This document shows, in pieces, positions 15,798-23,390 of a DNA stretch of 58,741 nt. The DNA is from an uncultured Coriobacteriales bacterium (lineage in GTDB: Bacteria > Actinomycetota > Coriobacteriia > Coriobacteriales > UMGS124): the NCBI GenBank assembly GCA_902464015.1, contig CABQHM010000015.1, positions 1-58,741 on the forward strand, written 5' to 3'. The position numbers and the translations under genes are program-made. The notes under the pieces are model-generated. The model did no database searches. It worked only from the letters and a program-made list of their open reading frames with translations, and was not told the DNA's origin. How positions within the stretch are numbered: position 1 is the stretch's first letter; each line of letters begins with the position of its first letter.

Positions 15798-18458
15798 ATG
15801 TACATTCCCTCTATTCGTCCCGGTCGTATCGCTAGCGCCATTGCGGCCGCCGTCATGACGGCCTCCCTTGTTGCCGCGCCCGCCTACGCCGATTCGCGCG
15901 TTGTGGCAACGATCGGAGCCGACCTCACACCCGCCCAAAAACAAACCGTCATCGACTACTTCGGCTCGAACATGAACGGTGCCGACATCATCTACGTGAC
16001 CAACGAAGATGAGCACGCCCACCTCGACGGCTACATCCCCTACGAGCAGATCGGCAACGCCACCTACAGCTGTGCACTCATCTGCCCCACCACCTCGGGA
16101 GGCATCCGTGTGCGCGCAGCCAACTTGAACTACGTCACCGCCGACATGCTGGCCTCGGCCCTGTCCTCGGCGGGCGTGCGCAACGCCGACGTCATCGCCA
16201 TCTGCCCCTTCAAGGTGTCCGGCACAGGTGCCCTCACCGGCGTGCTGCTCGCCTATGAGACAGCCACCGGCCAGCCACTCGACCAGACAAAGAAGGACGT
16301 CGCCACCCAGGAACTCGTGGTGACCCAGACCATATCCAACCAGGTAGGCCCCGACGCCGCCACGCTTATCGTGAACGACGTAAAGGCCAACGTCATCATG
16401 AACAACGTGACCGACGAGAGCCAGATCGACGCCATCGTCGAGACCACGGTGAACAACGTCGTGAACAACACGACGATCAACAACGTGGACAACTCTACGA
16501 CCATTGTTGACAACTCCACAACGGTCATCGACAACTCGACCGTCAACGTCACCGAGGTCACTGTCAACAACAACCCCTCGGGCCTTACCGACGAGGACAT
16601 CGCCGCCTTGAAGGAACTTGCGAAAAGCTACGCGCAGGCGGGTTACAACTACGACGACATGGCCGAGACGCTCAACACCGTATCGCAAAACGCCTCCGCC
16701 TCCTCCGGCATCGCCGACCCGATGGCCAAGGAGCTCGCCGACGCCGCCGAGTCCGCTGCGAAGGACAACGGTGCTGGTAGCGCAGGCGATGCGGGCGCGA
16801 AGGCAGACGACGCGGGCGCCACGACGGGGACCGCAGGCACGCAGGAAGGTGCCGCAGGCGCTACAACGGGTGCTGCGGGCACGGAGACGGGAACCTCAGA
16901 TGCCTCGAGCGCAACGACGGGAGCTGCGGGCGCCACGGGTGCGGCAACAGATGCTGCGGGCACCACGGCAGGTGCTGCCGATGGCGCCGCTGCTGGCACG
17001 ACAACCGATGCGAGCGTGACGCCTGGTGCCGGCACGACCGACGCTGCCGCGACACCCAGCGAAACACCTGCTCCCAGTATCTTCGACGGCACCGATGACG
17101 CGGCCCTGGGCGACGACGTACATGTGACGGCAACCGACCAGAGCGCCGCGGCAGACACGACAACGACTGGAGCCGGCGAGTCCGCTACCGATCCCAACGA
17201 TCCCTTCGCCGACGTGACCTGGGACGAGAGCGGCAACACGTCACAGCAGCCGAGCGGCCAACCCGCAGACGGTCAGACCGGCACCGAGGCCGGCCAGCCC
17301 TCTTCCAGCGAGCCCGCACAGACACCCGACGACACGGCCGACTCCACCGCCCTCCCCGAGCCTCCCGCACCTGCCCAGAGCAGCAGCGTCACCCTCGTGG
17401 CCGCCGCCACAACGCGCGCAACCGACCTCGTGGACGGCACGGCGCTCGCAGTCTTTGAGGAGAACGGCCAATACGGCCTGACCGACGCGGTGGACGCCGC
17501 ACGCCTGACCGATGCAGCCTACACCAACGCCTTCCAAGCCAGCGACGGTCTCGTCGTCGCCACCCAGGCAGCCGACGGCAAGCAGGTCCTTCTCGACGCG
17601 CAAGGCAAGCAACTGCTCAGCGGCGCCTACGACGAAGTCCGCATCCTCAGCGCGAAATGGGCCCTTGGCATCCAGCGTGGCTCCATGGAGTTTGACAATA
17701 CCGTCGACGTCTACTACCTGCCCGGCAGCACCACAATGCCCGCAGGCACAACGACCTCCGACCTGCTCAGCGATGCCCGCGCGAATGGCGGCTACGTCAA
17801 TATCGTGGCAGCGAGCGGCGCGGTGAGCGCATACAACGCGAGCTTCATGCCCGTTGAGGGTGCCGCGCCCACGGCGATTGACGACTTCTCGTATGCCGGC
17901 GTTAGCAGCCCGGACGCTACACTTGATGGTGCTGCGGCAGCAGCCGAGCCGGCGGCGCTTCCCGCCCTGGGTGGCACCGAACTCGCAGTGGACGAGACGG
18001 CTGCCGCTTCTCCCGCCGAGGGCACCGCTGGGGCAGGCGCACAGCCTGCTGAGGGCGTTGCCGCTCCCGCGCAAGAAACTCCGGCTGGACAGCCTACTGA
18101 GGGCGTAGCCACGCCCACGGATGCAACGACCGCCGAGCAACCCGCTGGGGGCGCAGCAACACCCGCAGATGCAGCCACCTCGGAGCAACCCGCCGAAAGC
18201 ACATCCGCAACGACCGGTGAGCCGGCAGCCGCCGCCCTCCCCCGGAACGCCGTTGAGCTTGCTGGCACAAACGGTCTGCTCTATACCGCCACGGACGCAG
18301 ACGGCAGGACGCGCCTCTTTGACGCAAGCGGCCTCGACCTCTTCAACCTCGGCTTTGACCAGGTAATCTCCGCACATAGCGGAGCCGCGGTCGTCCTCGT
18401 GGACAAGACCGCCAATGTCGCTTGGGCCTTCCAGGTAAAGGCACCGGCGACTCTGTAG
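15798..18458 (+). CDS. Large exported DUF1002 protein with low-complexity linkers
   Basis: This 886-residue protein has a Sec signal (residues 1-31, ending AAPAYA-D). Residues about 33-265 match DUF1002 (IGADLTPAQKQTVIDYFG; SGTGALTGVLLAYE), interrupted near 215-258 by an Asn/Thr/Val-rich repeat (VNNTTINNVDNSTTIVDNS). A long Ala/Thr/Gly-rich linker (about 290-540) follows, then two short WG-repeat-like beta segments (about 545-670, NGQYGLTDA; and about 815-886, NGLLYTATDADG) separated by a second Ala/Pro-rich linker. No C-terminal anchor is visible, so it is probably secreted. AAGGAGG lies 6 nt before ATG. Function unknown; DUF1002 proteins are surface or exported in relatives. Confidence 0.8.
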   Translation: MYIPSIRPGRIASAIAAAVMTASLVAAPAYADSRVVATIGADLTPAQKQTVIDYFGSNMNGADIIYVTNEDEHAHLDGYIPYEQIGNATYSCALICPTTSGGIRVRAANLNYVTADMLASALSSAGVRNADVIAICPFKVSGTGALTGVLLAYETATGQPLDQTKKDVATQELVVTQTISNQVGPDAATLIVNDVKANVIMNNVTDESQIDAIVETTVNNVVNNTTINNVDNSTTIVDNSTTVIDNSTVNVTEVTVNNNPSGLTDEDIAALKELAKSYAQAGYNYDDMAETLNTVSQNASASSGIADPMAKELADAAESAAKDNGAGSAGDAGAKADDAGATTGTAGTQEGAAGATTGAAGTETGTSDASSATTGAAGATGAATDAAGTTAGAADGAAAGTTTDASVTPGAGTTDAAATPSETPAPSIFDGTDDAALGDDVHVTATDQSAAADTTTTGAGESATDPNDPFADVTWDESGNTSQQPSGQPADGQTGTEAGQPSSSEPAQTPDDTADSTALPEPPAPAQSSSVTLVAAATTRATDLVDGTALAVFEENGQYGLTDAVDAARLTDAAYTNAFQASDGLVVATQAADGKQVLLDAQGKQLLSGAYDEVRILSAKWALGIQRGSMEFDNTVDVYYLPGSTTMPAGTTTSDLLSDARANGGYVNIVAASGAVSAYNASFMPVEGAAPTAIDDFSYAGVSSPDATLDGAAAAAEPAALPALGGTELAVDETAAASPAEGTAGAGAQPAEGVAAPAQETPAGQPTEGVATPTDATTAEQPAGGAATPADAATSEQPAESTSATTGEPAAAALPRNAVELAGTNGLLYTATDADGRTRLFDASGLDLFNLGFDQVISAHSGAAVVLVDKTANVAWAFQVKAPATL

Positions 18459-18470
18459 TACGCACCATTA

Positions 18471-18518
18471 CGTCCGGCGCACGGGCCAAAAACCCACCCG
18501 TGCGCCGGACGATTTTCT
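18471..18518 (+). terminator. Terminator of the DUF1002 gene
   Basis: CGTCCGGCGCACGGG and CCCGTGCGCCGGACG form a perfect 15-bp stem followed by ATTTTCTTT. Confidence 0.9.
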
Positions 18519-18636
18519 TTGTCTGCCTGCATCAGAAAGACGCGGGGGTTCTCAACAGCACGCGGGCCAGCGCGAAAGCGCTCGCCCGCCCGTATGCCAA
18601 ACCAATGTCTACCTATCCGACAACGCGCTGACCTCT

Positions 18637-18879
18637 CTACCTCAGCTCGCCGTTGGTGTCGAGGAACCACTCGATATGGCCGCAGTTGCGGCAGATCAGA
18701 ACTACGGCGCTGCGGTTGGCCCAATCAAAATCGAGGAACGTAAGGAAAGCCGTGTTGAGCTGTGCGTCGGACTTCTCGAACTCGTTGCATCCGCAATGCG
18801 GGCACACCACCTGCCTACCCGCTACCTCATACGTCCAATTGTCTTCCATACCGCGCCTAAACCCCTCAAAGAACCCCAT
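18637..18879 (-). CDS. Small zinc-ribbon protein
   Basis: This 80-residue protein has two CxxC pairs, CPHCGC (residues 26-31) and CRNCGH (63-68), separated by an aromatic-rich segment (LTFLDFDWANRSAVVLI). The layout is a single zinc ribbon, as in small nucleic-acid or protein-binding proteins. No enzyme motif is present. GAGAGG about 7 nt before ATG supports the start. It stands apart from the HTH/DUF2975 pair upstream by 104 bp. Specific role unknown. Confidence 0.6.
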   Translation of the reverse strand: MGFFEGFRRGMEDNWTYEVAGRQVVCPHCGCNEFEKSDAQLNTAFLTFLDFDWANRSAVVLICRNCGHIEWFLDTNGELR

Positions 18880-18983
18880 CGACGTTCCTCTCTCGTAGGA
18901 TCATAGACGTTGCCCCTGGCATCGACCGTAGCTAGTTGCCCTCAGTCTCGACAAGGGAAACTTGCATCTATTTTACCCGACAC

Positions 18984-19217
18984 TCATATATTTGTATCGT
19001 GTGGCAAACCCTCATCGTCGGGAACGTATTCAAGCAAATCTCCAGGTTGACACCCTAATTCGCGACACAAAGCCTCAAGCGTGGAGAACCGCATGGCACT
19101 CACTTTGCCCGTCTTGATGCGTGAGAGGTTCACCTCGGAAAGACCCATGGCCAAAGCAAGGTCACGCGAGGACATCTTGCGGTCGGCCAGCACACGGTCG
19201 AGTCGCGTGACAATCAT
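18984..19217 (-). CDS. XRE-type helix-turn-helix regulator
   Basis: This 77-residue protein is almost entirely a Cro/C1-type HTH (residues 5-65; LALAMGLSEVNLSRIKTGKV) of the YozG/HTH_26 type often found beside DUF2975 membrane proteins. Its start lies 3 bp after the stop of the DUF2975 gene, so the two form one operon. It probably represses its own operon. Confidence 0.8.
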   Translation of the reverse strand: MIVTRLDRVLADRKMSSRDLALAMGLSEVNLSRIKTGKVSAMRFSTLEALCRELGCQPGDLLEYVPDDEGLPHDTNI

Positions 19218-19220
19218 TGC

Positions 19221-19745
19221 TTACACCAGCCCATCGTCTTGCTGCTGGAGCACGCAACCATAGCTGATGATGAGCGCAAAGGCACCGATGATAAAACCCG
19301 CGTAAAGTGAGGGGAAGTCAATAATTTGACCGAACGTTGTAACGCTCTGGGTCAACACAGGATCGGCGTCGCAAGCAAGCAGCGCCATTCCAAGCAGCCA
19401 GGTAACAAGTCCGGGCACAAACGACGAAGCAATCGCAAGCTTGGAGATGGCTTTAAGCTCGCGCGCCCTGCCCTCGCGGAACGGGCCGCCCTCCTTACTG
19501 GAATGCCCAAAGAACCGCGCGCCCACAAAACACAACGTAACCCAAAGTACGAGACGGCATCCCTCGTTAACGCAGGGCAAAAGCTCCTTGCTTCTGTTGA
19601 ATCCCGCCCAGCAGGTACTCACGAGCGAAATTAGAAAATAGATGAATCCCACCATGCAAATACCCTGGGCAGCAACGCATTGCTCACTCAGCTTTGAGGA
19701 AATCGTCCAACGCGAATCACCACTCTGGCTGTCCCGCCGTGCCAT
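19221..19745 (-). CDS. DUF2975 membrane protein
   Basis: This 174-residue protein has four hydrophobic segments (about residues 24-46, 62-82, 101-125 and 140-165) in the DUF2975 pattern. Such proteins are regularly encoded just before a small XRE regulator, as here (3-bp gap). The biochemical role of DUF2975 is unknown. GGAGG 8 nt upstream supports ATG 19745. Confidence 0.7.
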   Translation of the reverse strand: MARRDSQSGDSRWTISSKLSEQCVAAQGICMVGFIYFLISLVSTCWAGFNRSKELLPCVNEGCRLVLWVTLCFVGARFFGHSSKEGGPFREGRARELKAISKLAIASSFVPGLVTWLLGMALLACDADPVLTQSVTTFGQIIDFPSLYAGFIIGAFALIISYGCVLQQQDDGLV

Positions 19746-20059
19746 AAGATGCCTCCTATACTATCCCTGCTGCCCACCCAAGTCGTCCTGTAAGCCGCTG
19801 CAGCTCATTGGAACTAATGTGTCTCGCTCAGGAGTAATACTATCCTTAGCGAATCACGTTTAGTTTATAACGGTATTCGTTAAGTTCAGGACGGATTTCT
19901 TTCAGGGTTGTAGATTATGGGCCACAGGGCGGAGGCAAGACCGGACACCTTGCCACGCATAGTCGGTGCACGTCCAATTGAGACGGAAATCAAAGAAATC
20001 AGGCAATGGTCATTCTAGAGATTCACATGCACCCGACGCGACATGCCAAGAAGGGCAAT
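19746..20059. other. Intergenic region, nothing firm
   Basis: This 314-bp gap between two leftward genes has no supported gene. An AT-rich stretch near 19835-19885 (CGTTTAGTTTATAACGG) is the likely promoter area for the DUF2975/HTH operon. Confidence 0.4.
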
Positions 20060-20614
20060 CTACTCCCTCAAATCCAACTCCATCAGATTGAGGGTGCGGT
20101 GGTGGCCTTCACTCAGGAGGAGTTCGTGGGGCCCGATGTCGACGAAACCGGCGGACGCATACAGGGTGATAGCAGGAGTGTTGTTGGTGAACACGTCGAG
20201 CCGTATGACACGAGCTCCACGGGCACGAGCGACTCCAGTGGCATGGGCGAGCATCGATCGGGCGACTCCCCTGCCACGAGCCTGGATGGCGGTTACAAGC
20301 AGATGTATGACCGCGACTTCATCGGGGTCTGCATCCACCGGCCAGGCGGCGTGCTCATAACCGCTGGTCTGCTCGTCATTGAGCACATAGGCGCCCAACA
20401 GCGACGACGTTGCGCCGTCCTCTGTCGCCGACCCGTCACTTTCACATGCCACAAACAGGTTCCCCGCCCGCACGGATGCAAGCAGGCCCTCTCGCGTGGG
20501 ATGCACACCCATAACCCACTCGCAATCGTACGGCGTGCCCAGCATTGCATCACATGCGTCACTGTAGAGCGCCCACACAGCGGGCATATCAGCTTCGGTG
20601 GCAGGTCGAATCAT
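20060..20614 (-). CDS. GNAT-family N-acetyltransferase
   Basis: This 184-residue cytoplasmic protein is a complete GNAT domain. The acetyl-CoA loop is ARGRGVARSMLAHA (R-x-x-G-x-A) after the beta strand VAVIHLLV, and the C-terminal NTPAITLYASAGF segment is motif B. The acceptor substrate cannot be read from sequence. Its start codon lies only 24 bp from copy 2 of palindromic element B, whose arms could act as an operator for this gene. Confidence 0.85.
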   Translation of the reverse strand: MIRPATEADMPAVWALYSDACDAMLGTPYDCEWVMGVHPTREGLLASVRAGNLFVACESDGSATEDGATSSLLGAYVLNDEQTSGYEHAAWPVDADPDEVAVIHLLVTAIQARGRGVARSMLAHATGVARARGARVIRLDVFTNNTPAITLYASAGFVDIGPHELLLSEGHHRTLNLMELDLRE

Positions 20615-20637
20615 GGGTGTCTCTCTCTATCAATCTC

Positions 20638-20727
20638 ATTTAACATACATCTCACTAGCTGAGATGTATGTTAAATCATCAAAACCCCAGTTGGCGCGAT
20701 TTTCGTTTTTCTGAAATGTATGCTAAT
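20638..20727. repeat. Dispersed palindromic element B, copy 2
   Basis: TTTAACATACATCTCA (about 20639-20654) and TGAGATGTATGTTAAA (20660-20675) form a near-perfect palindrome, followed after 35 nt by CTGAAATGTATGCTAAT (20711-20727). Arm order and spacing equal copy 1 at 7164-7250. It sits directly upstream of the GNAT gene and after the VanZ gene. Confidence 0.8.
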
Positions 20728-20766
20728 TTCGCAGCATGCACCCATCCTATTGCAAAACCAGCGCTC

Positions 20767-21807
20767 TCACACGTAATCGTACGGCATCCGGCGGGTCACG
20801 GCGTAGAAGATCGCCAACACGGGTAGCGCGACGGGCGCGAACATACCCGCGCACACGAGCACCGCCAGACGCACGGCATAGAACAGCACTCGGCGCAACG
20901 GTCTACGGGGGTATTCTTCGCACGTCATGCGCACAAAGGAGCCTCCGGGCGTGCTACCCTCATGGCACCACGGAATAACAACTTCTACCAGCAAGAATGT
21001 AATCGGGAATACCCAGAACATCCAGTTGACATCGCTAGCGGATGCGCCCGTCCACGTCCCTACGGCAGCCGCGCTCACGCCTGTAAGCGAGTCGGCAAGA
21101 ATCTGCCCCAGCACGAAGCACAGAAGAGCGCCGGCGCACACGACGCCGGTCACGGACACGACGATCGTCATATCCAGGCACAGCGCCACCGTGCGACGCA
21201 CGATACCAGGATGCGTCTCAACGGTCAGGCCGCACCCATCGTCGCGTCGCACGGGCATCAGCCGATTGATCACGGCTGCCAGGCACCACCCGATGACGCA
21301 CCCGAGTGTGTTGCATGCCAGATCGTCCACATCGAAGGTGCGATAGGCAAAGGGATAGATCCAAAAAAGCCCCGTAAGCTGGGCAGTTTCCACAAAGAGA
21401 GACACGAGGAAGCCCAAGACAAGTGCCCAGCCGAAGCCCTTGCGCAGACCACGCCCAACAATGACGCCAAGCGGCACAAAGAACGCGACATTGGCAAGAA
21501 GCTGCAGCACCGCCACCTTGCCGTCGCGGCGGATGTCGTCGATAAACACCCAGAAATCAAGCTGCGGGGCAACGCCGTAGGTGATGCCCAGACCGGTATT
21601 GCCCGACGGCAGCGGATACAGCGTGAAACACATGAGCGCCAACAAATACAGCACGCTTAGATACGCTCCCAACGCCGACCAAAAGCGCAGCCTGCCGTCG
21701 CGACGGTACAGGATGGCAAGTACCGGCAGCGTAAGCACCAGCGAGGCAATCGGCCACAAGCCAAGCGCCAGCATAAATTGACGGCTAAATCCTGCAAGAA
21801 AATGCAA
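20767..21807 (-). CDS. VanZ-domain membrane protein with RDD-like C terminus
   Basis: This protein of about 346 residues has a VanZ-type first half (LCFTLYPL-like segment, NVAFFVPLGVIVGR, VETAQLTGLFWIYPFAYRTFDVDDLACNTLG), then about three more membrane segments resembling an RDD domain (RRTVALCLDMTIVVSVTG; STPGGSFVRM). VanZ proteins are linked to teicoplanin resistance in the vanA cluster, but most are uncharacterised, so resistance cannot be claimed. The start is set at TTG 21807 because GGAGG lies 7 nt upstream; MASRV at 21837 and longer forms have no site. Confidence 0.7.
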   Translation of the reverse strand: MHFLAGFSRQFMLALGLWPIASLVLTLPVLAILYRRDGRLRFWSALGAYLSVLYLLALMCFTLYPLPSGNTGLGITYGVAPQLDFWVFIDDIRRDGKVAVLQLLANVAFFVPLGVIVGRGLRKGFGWALVLGFLVSLFVETAQLTGLFWIYPFAYRTFDVDDLACNTLGCVIGWCLAAVINRLMPVRRDDGCGLTVETHPGIVRRTVALCLDMTIVVSVTGVVCAGALLCFVLGQILADSLTGVSAAAVGTWTGASASDVNWMFWVFPITFLLVEVVIPWCHEGSTPGGSFVRMTCEEYPRRPLRRVLFYAVRLAVLVCAGMFAPVALPVLAIFYAVTRRMPYDYV

Positions 21808-22500
21808 CTCACAACCTCCGATAACGCGCGATGCCATGCTGGCATGCAGCGCCGTCCCCAGGCACCGGCACACCAGCCGTTCAAACGCCCGACTCCAACC
21901 TTCCGCACGAACCGCCCGGCAATCCAATAGGAGATGGGCACACGACTGCCCAGCGGCACGCACCCCGACGGCACGCTCCTACACGTTCAAACCTTAGCGC
22001 AGCATGCTTCCCCACGGTGCCAAAGTGGCCCAATATAACAAAAGCGTTAGCGAAGCAGGACAAGAGCCACACGCGCAGCGGCTACTGGCGACCAAACACA
22101 AGCCCAATTCCTCGACACCACCAGCAGGCACAGCCGCCGTCGTACCGCATTCCCATGTAGGAGTGCGATGGCTCTCCGTTGCGCCCGGCAAGGCATAGTC
22201 GCCGCCGAACCGCACTCCCATCGCACTCCCATGCAAGAAGGTGAAAACAAACTACCCGCTACAGGGCTGGCTCCGAACCACTCCTCCACGTGGTCCTCGT
22301 TACCCAGCGCCACCCGCACGCAATTCCAACAGCCCAGCTCATCGCGTATGTCAAAGCATTTTGACAGGCATATCCCACTTGCCAGAGGCCCATGTCAAAC
22401 ACATTCGGTGGTACCCTGAAGCCCCTTACGCCACCCTTTGAGTCGTTGACGGGCAAGACGACGAGGCAAGGCAACACGAACGGAAAGGTAAGTCGGACGG
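21808..22500. other. Intergenic region with short decayed repeats
   Basis: This 693-bp gap between divergent genes has no supported gene. Two related segments (about 22135-22170 and 22199-22234, sharing CCGCAYTCCCAT) lie 65 bp apart. GGAGTGCGATGG (near 22160) and CCATCGCACTCC (near 22218) are a 12-bp inverted repeat. Otherwise nothing is seen. Confidence 0.45.
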
Positions 22501-23109
22501 ATGGAATTGGCAAAGCACATCAAAGAGCAGCGAGCACGACTGGGCATATCGCAGGAGGCGCTCGCCGAGGCGGTTTTCGTCTCGCGCCAGACCATCTCAA
22601 ACTGGGAGACCGACCGCACCTACCCCGACGTGCAGAGCCTGCTTTTGCTGAGCGCACTGTTCGACACAACAGTAGACGAGCTTATCAAGGGAGATGTGAG
22701 CAAGATGGAAGAAACCTGCAAACACGATTGGGCGCTCATGCAACGCCTGGCCATCGGGATGACGATTTTCGCAATACTAGGCATCGCAGCATTCTTTGCA
22801 GCGTTTCAAGAGCTACGCGCCGACTGGGGCTGGCACAGCGCCCCGACATTCGTGCTGGCAGTGGTGCTCTACGGCATCGCCTTTGCCCTGGCCGTATGGT
22901 GTGACCGCATCAAGAAGGCCCACGACCTCGTGACCTACAGCGAAATCGTCGCCTTCTCCAATGGCGAGCCGGTCGACCGCGCAAGCAAGCGCAGCCTCAG
23001 CGCCCGCAAGAACCGCATCGTCGAGGCCGCCGTCAAGGTCGCCCTTGGAGCCAGCGTCGGCGCAATCTTGGGCTTCATCATCTGCGGCGTGTTTGACGCA
23101 GTGGGGTAA
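22501..23109 (+). CDS. HTH regulator with membrane segments
   Basis: This 202-residue protein has an N-terminal Cro/C1-type HTH (residues 1-62; LAEAVFVSRQTISNWETDRTYP) followed by two or three membrane helices (about residues 82-102, 116-135 and 178-200). HTH-plus-TM proteins of this kind are common in Firmicutes and Actinobacteria, often near exporters; the gene here stands alone. The ribosome site is weak (GGAAAGG about 14 nt upstream). The signal sensed is unknown. Confidence 0.75.
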   Translation: MELAKHIKEQRARLGISQEALAEAVFVSRQTISNWETDRTYPDVQSLLLLSALFDTTVDELIKGDVSKMEETCKHDWALMQRLAIGMTIFAILGIAAFFAAFQELRADWGWHSAPTFVLAVVLYGIAFALAVWCDRIKKAHDLVTYSEIVAFSNGEPVDRASKRSLSARKNRIVEAAVKVALGASVGAILGFIICGVFDAVG

Positions 23110-23390
23110 CAACGGAGGACAGCTGTGATCGCAAGGGGAAACGCTAAGACCATCTCACAAGTTTTCCCGTGGGCCGATGCGACAACCCCATCACACAGCA
23201 CCGTACGTCTTCCCGTGTTCAAAAAGTGTGCCTTGTACCAGCATTTTTGTTTCACAGCCATCTACCTGGCGATACAAGGGGTCATTGCAATTTCAGCATC
23301 ATTCTTCACGTTCTTTTCAGGTGCAAGACAACGTGTAGGGGGCTAGACTGTAGTCGCCACTCACAACTCAAACGACAAGGCGACCGCAGC

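Noticed and set aside
20767..21807. Glycopeptide resistance gene vanZ
   Set aside because: Only the broad VanZ domain is present, with an extra RDD-like part and no other van genes nearby.
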